Position numbers and translations under genes: made by a program. DNA of 35,246 nt, from positions 1-35,246 of the IMG/VR virus record IMGVR_UViG_3300037487_000790. One strand, given 5' to 3'. Source of the stretch: a virus. The notes under the pieces were generated by a model. It did no database searches. It saw only the letters and a program-made list of their open reading frames with translations, and was not told the origin of the DNA. This document shows positions 30,767 to 35,246 of the stretch, one piece after another (within the stretch, counting starts at the first letter, position 1; every line of letters starts with the position of its first letter).

Positions 30767-31303
30767 TCAGGTGCTCCTGTCCATCGGCGGACGCCCGCGA
30801 CGCGGCGCCTCGCCCTTGGCTTCGATCAGCTGCGCGACTTGGGCCTGCAGCGCCGCGAGCTGCGCCTTGGCCTCGGCCAGCTCCGCATTCGCGGTGCTTT
30901 CGCTCTTGAGCCGCAGGAACGCCTGCGCCTTGAGCCGAAGGCCGACGCCACCCATGCCGACCCGCATCACCTGCGCGTCGCTGGCCGTGGCCACCTGCTC
31001 CACGGTGCGGAACTTGAGGATCTGCAGCTCCGCGACCTGCCCGTCGGTGATGTCGCCGGGCGCGGCGTGGTGCCAGTCCTCCAGCTTCGTGCCGGGGATG
31101 TCGCCGTTCTCGTTCTGCATCTGGAAGTGAAGCCACTGGCGCGGAAACCGCTCCTTGTGGTCATCGCGCACCGGCTGGTCGATGATGTTTGTCGTGTCGC
31201 CGGGCACCATGATGCGGATGAACGGACGCCCCATCTCCTTGTGGGTATAGAACTCCACATGGAGCTTGGCGTCCGCGTTCGCGTCGTCGCTGTCGAGCGG
31301 CAT
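30767..31303 (-). CDS. Conserved virion-cluster protein (178 aa)
   Basis: The product is 178 residues: a beta-rich N-terminal part (KLHVEFYTHKEMGRPFIRIM, DTTNIIDQPVRDDHKERFPR) with several Trp/His residues, then a helix and a C-terminal coiled coil (ELAEAKAQLAALQAQVAQLI) with a basic end. Two bases after the preceding stop. I do not recognise a named family; it is probably structural. Confidence 0.6.
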   Translation of the reverse strand: MPLDSDDANADAKLHVEFYTHKEMGRPFIRIMVPGDTTNIIDQPVRDDHKERFPRQWLHFQMQNENGDIPGTKLEDWHHAAPGDITDGQVAELQILKFRTVEQVATASDAQVMRVGMGGVGLRLKAQAFLRLKSESTANAELAEAKAQLAALQAQVAQLIEAKGEAPRRGRPPMDRST

Positions 31304-31305
31304 GA

Positions 31306-31665
31306 TCAGGCGCCCGCGATGCTGATCCAGGTCGTCGCGGACGTCGCGATGAACAGGACGCGCGTGGTGGCGGTGACGCTGAGCGAGGACGCGCCGGCGT
31401 TGATCGTCGAGCCGGTGGCCGGATAGACGGTCAGCGTGCTGGCGCCCGCGTTGTAGACACAGACGACCGCGCCGGCTTCCGTCGGCGGCAACTTGACGCC
31501 CGTCGAGGCCGCGGTCGTGCCGACGGTGTTCCAGACGGCGGAGAGCTGCAGCGCGTCGGAGGCGGACGAGCCCGTGGCCGTCAGGCCGGTCGCGCCGTCG
31601 CCGCAGATGGAGGTCGTGGCGAGGCCCGAATTGCCCGAGGCCAGCACGCGAGAGGGGATCGGCAT
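31306..31665 (-). CDS. Head-fibre-like protein, short paralogue
   Basis: The product is 119 residues, Thr/Ser/Ala-rich. It shares its plan with the first 120 residues of the gene at 32453-33274: PSRVL, ICGDGA or ICGEGA, GVKLPP, SLTVYP or TLTVYP, INAGASSL or IGGASSL, then an aromatic end. AAGGAA lies eight bases before ATG 31665. A trimeric surface or fibre role is inferred. Confidence 0.65.
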   Translation of the reverse strand: MPIPSRVLASGNSGLATTSICGDGATGLTATGSSASDALQLSAVWNTVGTTAASTGVKLPPTEAGAVVCVYNAGASTLTVYPATGSTINAGASSLSVTATTRVLFIATSATTWISIAGA

Positions 31666-31667
31666 AG

Positions 31668-32456
31668 TCAGTTCCTTTCCTTGCCCATGAGGGCGGCAAC
31701 GGTCGGGAGAAGCCCCGTCCCGTGAACATACAACTCCGCATCGCCTTCGCACAATTGACGCGCGGCCGTCTGGTACTCCACCGCCTGCCGAACCATCCAT
31801 GGCGCAGCGATGAAGCGCCTGTCGCCGACCCGGTATTCCTGCCGATCGTCGTCATCGTTCAGCGCCTGGGCGTAGGCATGGCCGTCGCCGGCCTCGGAGT
31901 AGCTGCTGTCGAAGCCGAAAAGGTGGATCTTGCGGTGACCGAGCGCGTAGGCGATCGACAGGGCTTGCAGGCCGACCGTCGTGCCGCCGCCGATCAAGAC
32001 GGCCTCCTTGTGGCCGATCCACTCGTCGATTTCGGGGTAGGCCGGGTGCCAGAGCGTCGCCGGGTGGCCCGCGATGGCGCGGAACAGGTCGGGATGGCAC
32101 TGGGAGGCGATGAGGTAGTGCAGGGCCTTGGGTCCGGCGACGAACGCCACATTCTCGGGCCGGGCGTCCAGCAGGACCTGGTGATCCGAGGCGATCCCAG
32201 CTGCGTACAGGACCGGGACGGTGCCGTTGGTGGCGTAGACCTCGGCCCCGCCGTCGCGCAGCGCGCGGATCATCGGCAGCAGGGGCCGCATCGACGGGCC
32301 ACCGCCGACCACGATGGCGGGCCGCTCGTGAGCCTCGACCAGATCCAGCCACGGCAGCGGCAGCTTGCAGGCCGCTAGGACGTTCGCGCGGATGCGGTCG
32401 TCGGCGGTGTTGCAGACGATCGGCAGCGTCTGGTCGAGGTTGTCGGTCAGAATCAT
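31668..32456 (-). CDS. DUF115/MptE-like protein
   Basis: The product is 262 residues. Motifs PAIVVGGGPSMRPLLP (46-61), YATNGTVPVLYAAGIASDHQ, then IGGGTTVGLQALSIAYALGH and HLFGFDSSYSE fit the DUF115 (6-hydroxymethylpterin pyrophosphokinase MptE-like) fold. Related Maf proteins transfer nonulosonic sugars to flagellin; phage copies have no proven reaction. ATGA overlap with the upstream head-fibre gene, and two bases before the next. It lies in the virion operon, which suggests glycan modification of virion proteins. Confidence 0.7.
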   Translation of the reverse strand: MILTDNLDQTLPIVCNTADDRIRANVLAACKLPLPWLDLVEAHERPAIVVGGGPSMRPLLPMIRALRDGGAEVYATNGTVPVLYAAGIASDHQVLLDARPENVAFVAGPKALHYLIASQCHPDLFRAIAGHPATLWHPAYPEIDEWIGHKEAVLIGGGTTVGLQALSIAYALGHRKIHLFGFDSSYSEAGDGHAYAQALNDDDDRQEYRVGDRRFIAAPWMVRQAVEYQTAARQLCEGDAELYVHGTGLLPTVAALMGKERN

Positions 32457-33274
32457 CGAATCTGGGTTGCCGTGAAGATGACGGAGGGGATGGCAGGCAC
32501 CGGCGGAGACGCCGCGAAGCCCGCGATGAAGCAGTTGGTGTCGTCGGTTGACCAGACGAGCTCGAAATAGTCGCCTGCGTTCATCCGCTGGACGAAGTTC
32601 CATGCCGCGACGGTCTCGGCGTTGGAACCGTTGATCGAGACTTTCGTCGCGCTGTTGGCGATGTCGAGGCCGTTGACCCGGTACCAGATGTAGACCGCCG
32701 CGGTCGAGGCCGCGGTCTTGTCGAGCTGGATGCTGAACTGGAAATTGTAGACTCCGGCCTGCGAGCACACGACCCGCGAAGCCGGGCTGCCGATGCTGAC
32801 AAGGTACGCCTCGGAGGTCGTGTTGAGCGTTACGGGATAGGCGGTGTTGATCGCTGCCGCGTTCTGCGTAGCGGTCGACGAAAACGCGCCGTAGGCGGCC
32901 TGCGCCTGGGCGCCGCCGTAGCCCTGCAGATGCTCCCACCGCGTGTTGCTGACGGCAAAAAAGCACGCCGACGAATTGCTGACGACTGCAAGCGATGAAG
33001 CGCCGCCGATGGTCGTGCCGGCGTCGAACGGATAGACCGTGAGGGACGTTGCCGTCGGGTTTGTCACCCAGATCGTCGCGCCCATCTCGCAGGGCGGCAG
33101 CTTCACGCCAGAGCCAGCGGCGACGGTCGAGATCCGGTTGTAAATGCTGGTCAGCGCGGTCGCGTCGCTGGAGGTCGATCCGGCTGCCGACACCGCTGAC
33201 GCGCCCTCGCCGCAAATAGCGGCGGTGGTCAGCGAGGTGACGCCCGAGTTCAAGACGCGCGACGGCAGCGCCAT
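32453..33274 (-). CDS. Head-fibre-like protein with C1q-like domain
   Basis: The product is 273 residues. Residues 1-120 resemble the short paralogue (PSRVLNSGVTSLTTAAICGE, GVKLPPCEMGATIWV, SLTVYPFDAGTTIGGASSLA). Residues about 125-270 look like a C1q/TNF-type jelly roll: NFQFSIQLDKTAASTAAVYI, WYRVNGLDIANSATKVSING and FELVWSTDDTN. Such domains occur in marine phage structural proteins that decorate the head or tail. GGGAG lies seven bases before ATG 33274. It is the first gene after the terminator at 33289-33323. Confidence 0.65.
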   Translation of the reverse strand: MALPSRVLNSGVTSLTTAAICGEGASAVSAAGSTSSDATALTSIYNRISTVAAGSGVKLPPCEMGATIWVTNPTATSLTVYPFDAGTTIGGASSLAVVSNSSACFFAVSNTRWEHLQGYGGAQAQAAYGAFSSTATQNAAAINTAYPVTLNTTSEAYLVSIGSPASRVVCSQAGVYNFQFSIQLDKTAASTAAVYIWYRVNGLDIANSATKVSINGSNAETVAAWNFVQRMNAGDYFELVWSTDDTNCFIAGFAASPPVPAIPSVIFTATQIR

Positions 33275-33288
33275 GAATGCTCCCGAGG

Positions 33289-33323
33289 AAGAAAGGGGCG
33301 GCGAGCGTGAACCCGCCGCCCCC
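33289..33323 (-). terminator. Rho-independent terminator after decoration gene
   Basis: On the minus strand GGGGCGGCG and CGCCGCCCC form a perfect 9-bp stem (plus-strand arms 33295-33303 and 33314-33322, extra C at 33323) with a 10-base loop, followed by TTTCTT (complement of 33289-33294). It lies in the gap between the decoration-like gene and the next virion gene. It should boost the capsid/decoration transcripts relative to the tail genes. Confidence 0.8.
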
Positions 33324-33328
33324 AGTCG

Positions 33329-33862
33329 TCAGATGATCTGGCCCTGCTTGTGCGGACGGTTGATCGAGACGATCACCGTCGACACGCCGGACGCGACCGT
33401 CGCGAGGTTCGCGGCGCGAGCCCCGAGCAGCTGCTTGCCGGTGGCCACGGTCGGCATCACCCGGCCCGCCGTGGCGGACTGGTAGATGGCGACCTGCGGG
33501 TTCACGGCCACGGCGGTCTTCTTCATGACCGCGAGGCCGCCGATCTGGTACCAGCCGAAGGAGCCGGCGCCGTTGGCGGACATCGCGACCGCCACCGGGC
33601 CCGCGAGGTTCGCCGTGTTGGCGGCCAGCGCGGTCTGGAAGGTCGTCGCGTTGTACGACACGAGCGAGCCGACTTCGGTCGACGCCACGCCGAGGAGGAG
33701 GATGAACTCGCCCTCGCCGTAGGTCGGATCGTAGCCGCGCACGACCATGCCGAGCGTCGCCGGCGGGGTCGGAATGGCGGACGTGCCGTTCGCCATCGTT
33801 TCGCCGGCGTCGGTCTGGTCGATCGGCAGAAGGCCCAGACGGTTTTCGACGGAGTAGGTCAT
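33329..33862 (-). CDS. Head decoration-like protein
   Basis: The product is 177 residues, Ala/Val/Gly-rich with few charges. The pattern YSVENRLGLLPIDQTDAGET, then MVVRGYDPTYGEGEFILLLG and TEVGSLVSYNATTFQTALAA, is common directly after capsid genes of this phage type. It probably stabilises the capsid surface. AAGGAGG overlaps the capsid stop and lies eight to nine bases before ATG 33862. Composition and position support the call; the family name is not certain. Confidence 0.65.
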   Translation of the reverse strand: MTYSVENRLGLLPIDQTDAGETMANGTSAIPTPPATLGMVVRGYDPTYGEGEFILLLGVASTEVGSLVSYNATTFQTALAANTANLAGPVAVAMSANGAGSFGWYQIGGLAVMKKTAVAVNPQVAIYQSATAGRVMPTVATGKQLLGARAANLATVASGVSTVIVSINRPHKQGQII

Positions 33863-33875
33863 TTTCTGGCCCTCC

Positions 33876-34877
33876 TTAGGCGATCAGCACGCCGCTGAAC
33901 TGCGGCCCGCTGCTGGTGAGGTTGCCGGCCCAGCCGATCAGCTTGACGATGGCGTCCTGGTTGACCGCCTGACGCTCGCCCCCGATCGGCACGAAGTTCC
34001 GGTCGGCATGCGGGCGGAAGTGCAGGTACTTGGTGTTGAGGAACCACATGTGGTTCGCCGTCGCCGCCGCGCCGATGCCGCCGTCGAGGACGACATCGGA
34101 GGCCATGCCCGCGCCGTAGTACTTGAGCGACGCGAAGCCCGCGCCAGCCATGCTCGAACCGCTGTCCGAGATGCGCTGGATCGACTGCAGGGACTGCAGA
34201 TAGAGCCGGTAGTAGTTGTTGTCCGCGACGATCAGGTCGGGCTTGTCGGTGCCACGGATCAGCTGCACGGCGACCGAATCCATGTACTGCTGGATGTTGG
34301 ACGCCGTCGTGGCCGAGCCGCCGTTTGTCACGCCCGAGAAGGCGACCGAGCGCCAGAACGACCACGACACGCGGCTGATGCCGCCATACGTGCCGGTCGC
34401 CGGGCTGTCGGGCACCGCGGCCGCGAGGCCGGTGATGTTCTTGCCCGAGTTGCCGGTGCCATCGAGGTAGATGTCGCCGCCGATGCGGTTGGCGAGCTGC
34501 GCCTCCGCAACGGCCATGCGGCCATCCAGCAGGTCGATGATCGCCTCCTTGCCCGAGTTCTGGATCATCTCCAGGCCCGAGATCGAGACTGCCGAGGCGT
34601 ACTGCGTGATCGAGAACTGCGCCGCGGAGATCGGCGAGTTCTGCGAGACGTTGAGCACCTCGTAGCCCGAGTAGGAGTTCGTGTTGTTCGTCGAGGTGTC
34701 GTTGTACATGATCTCCTGGAGGATCACGTTACCACCCGAGAACGTCTTCACGTTGCCGCGCTCCTTGAGGCGACGCAGCAGCGCGTTGTTGTTCGTCACG
34801 TTGTCGGCGAGCTCGCCGGAACGCGACTGGATGTTCGTCGCGATGATATCGCTGATCGAACTGTTCGCGAACGCCAT
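33876..34877 (-). CDS. Major capsid protein
   Basis: The product is 333 residues and should have the HK97 fold. It starts with the family-typical helical N-terminus (ISDIIATNIQSRSGELADNV) and has FSITQYASAVSISGLEMIQN, SISGLEM-like conserved blocks, then KPDLIVADNNYYRLYLQSLQ and the C-terminal PIGGERQAVNQDAIVKLIGW. These match small capsid proteins of marine and proteobacterial podophages and are shorter than P22 coat (430 residues). ATG 34877 has AAGGAG eight bases upstream; a GTG at 34886 is too close to that site. It follows the scaffold gene in the circle. Confidence 0.9.
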   Translation of the reverse strand: MAFANSSISDIIATNIQSRSGELADNVTNNNALLRRLKERGNVKTFSGGNVILQEIMYNDTSTNNTNSYSGYEVLNVSQNSPISAAQFSITQYASAVSISGLEMIQNSGKEAIIDLLDGRMAVAEAQLANRIGGDIYLDGTGNSGKNITGLAAAVPDSPATGTYGGISRVSWSFWRSVAFSGVTNGGSATTASNIQQYMDSVAVQLIRGTDKPDLIVADNNYYRLYLQSLQSIQRISDSGSSMAGAGFASLKYYGAGMASDVVLDGGIGAAATANHMWFLNTKYLHFRPHADRNFVPIGGERQAVNQDAIVKLIGWAGNLTSSGPQFSGVLIA

Positions 34878-35246
34878 GAATGGCACTCCTTACAGAGGGT
34901 TGGGGTCAGAGCCGGTCGGACATCCCGTCGAATTGCTCGGCGAGAAGGGACCGGCGGTCGGCTGCCTTGGCGGCGGAGGGCGCCCCGGGTGTGGAGGACC
35001 GAACCGATACCGCGGCTGCCCTGGCGGCTTTCGCCGCCTTGTCTGCGGATGCCTTGCGCTGCGCTGCGGCTGCGGCCTGTTGGGCCTGCTGCGATGCCGC
35101 GAACAGCTCGGGATCGAGACGAAGGGCCTTGTCGTATGCGTCTTGGAGCGTGGTCGCGACGCCGCTCTGTAGGAGCTGGATCATCGTCGGACGCGCGTCC
35201 TCGAAATGCTCGGCCTTCGCGGAGAACTGGTGCACCTCGTCTAGGA
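34806..35246. repeat. Right copy of divergent terminal redundancy
   Basis: Partner of 1-441, offset 34805, no gaps, 14 substitutions. Differences concentrate toward the outer edge of this copy. Joining the copies gives a circular unit of about 34,805 bp. Confidence 0.9.
34906..35246 (-). CDS. Scaffolding protein, C-terminal fragment (second haplotype of 101-1132)
   Basis: The frame runs off the right edge and ends at the same stop as the scaffold gene at 101. Over the shared 113 or so codons four residues differ: Gln/His, Ala/Asp, Glu/Gln and Pro/Ser. The remaining substitutions are silent, including a double change that keeps Arg (AGG to CGT). In the circular genome this is the same gene and not a duplicate. 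Confidence 0.85.
   Translation of the reverse strand, partial: LDEVHQFSAKAEHFEDARPTMIQLLQSGVATTLQDAYDKALRLDPELFAASQQAQQAAAAAQRKASADKAAKAARAAAVSVRSSTPGAPSAAKAADRRSLLAEQFDGMSDRL

Overview
This is an essentially complete genome of a short-tailed (podovirus-like) bacteriophage of very high GC content. The host is probably an alphaproteobacterium. The evidence for that is inferential: a GapR/DUF2312-like gene, a 3TM holin of the gene-transfer-agent type, and pervasive GC-rich codon use. Bases 1-441 recur at 34806-35246 without gaps but with 14 substitutions. The molecule therefore closes into a circle of about 34,805 bp, and the two ends represent slightly different haplotypes. Genes sit almost end to end, commonly joined by ATGA or GTGA start/stop overlaps. 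No gene-free stretch exceeds about 235 bases. I saw no tRNA, rRNA, CRISPR array, insertion sequence, integrase, DNA polymerase or RNA polymerase.

The minus strand carries one long virion and lysis block that runs through the circle junction. In transcription order it holds the small and large terminase (8775 to 7136), then small accessory and virion genes including DUF5856- and DUF6321-like proteins. Next come a glycosyltransferase and an FkbM methyltransferase, the portal (4071 to 1834), two small genes, and the scaffold (1132 to 101). Across the junction follow the major capsid protein (34877 to 33876), a decoration-like protein, a Rho-independent terminator (33289-33323), two paralogous head-fibre-like proteins, a DUF115/MptE-like protein, the tail adaptor, the gp10-like tail hub, a GNAT acetyltransferase, three ejection-type proteins and two tail fibre proteins. 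The block ends with a lysis cassette (20927 to 19544): class II-like holin, small membrane protein, 3TM holin, GH108 lysozyme.

The early genes diverge from a control region at 13729-13860. Leftward lie a small Cro-like helix-turn-helix protein, a tandem winged-helix protein, RusA resolvase, a GapR-like protein, a coiled-coil protein, a YdaU/DUF1376 replication protein, a helicase-loader-like protein and an HNH nuclease. Rightward lies a chain of about 17 tightly coupled genes containing an exonuclease VIII-like nuclease, RecT annealase, a C5-type DNA methyltransferase, several tiny membrane peptides, a set of tandemly reshuffled small proteins and an Ala/Trp-rich protein. A separate three-gene rightward cassette (8929-9650) sits between the terminase and HNH genes. 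It is closed by a long hairpin terminator.

The most interesting signals are regulatory and replicative. Three matching palindromes, TRCACC-N3-SGTGTA, lie in the promoter spacers of the two rightward units and of the helix-turn-helix gene, and suggest one repressor controlling three promoters. Two repeat arrays near the replication gene (inverted 8-mers inside ydaU at 11051-11095, and five 11-bp units at 11631-11685) are candidate origin iterons. Also notable are an Asn in place of a catalytic acidic residue in the RecE-like nuclease and a set of glycan-type enzymes inside the virion operon.
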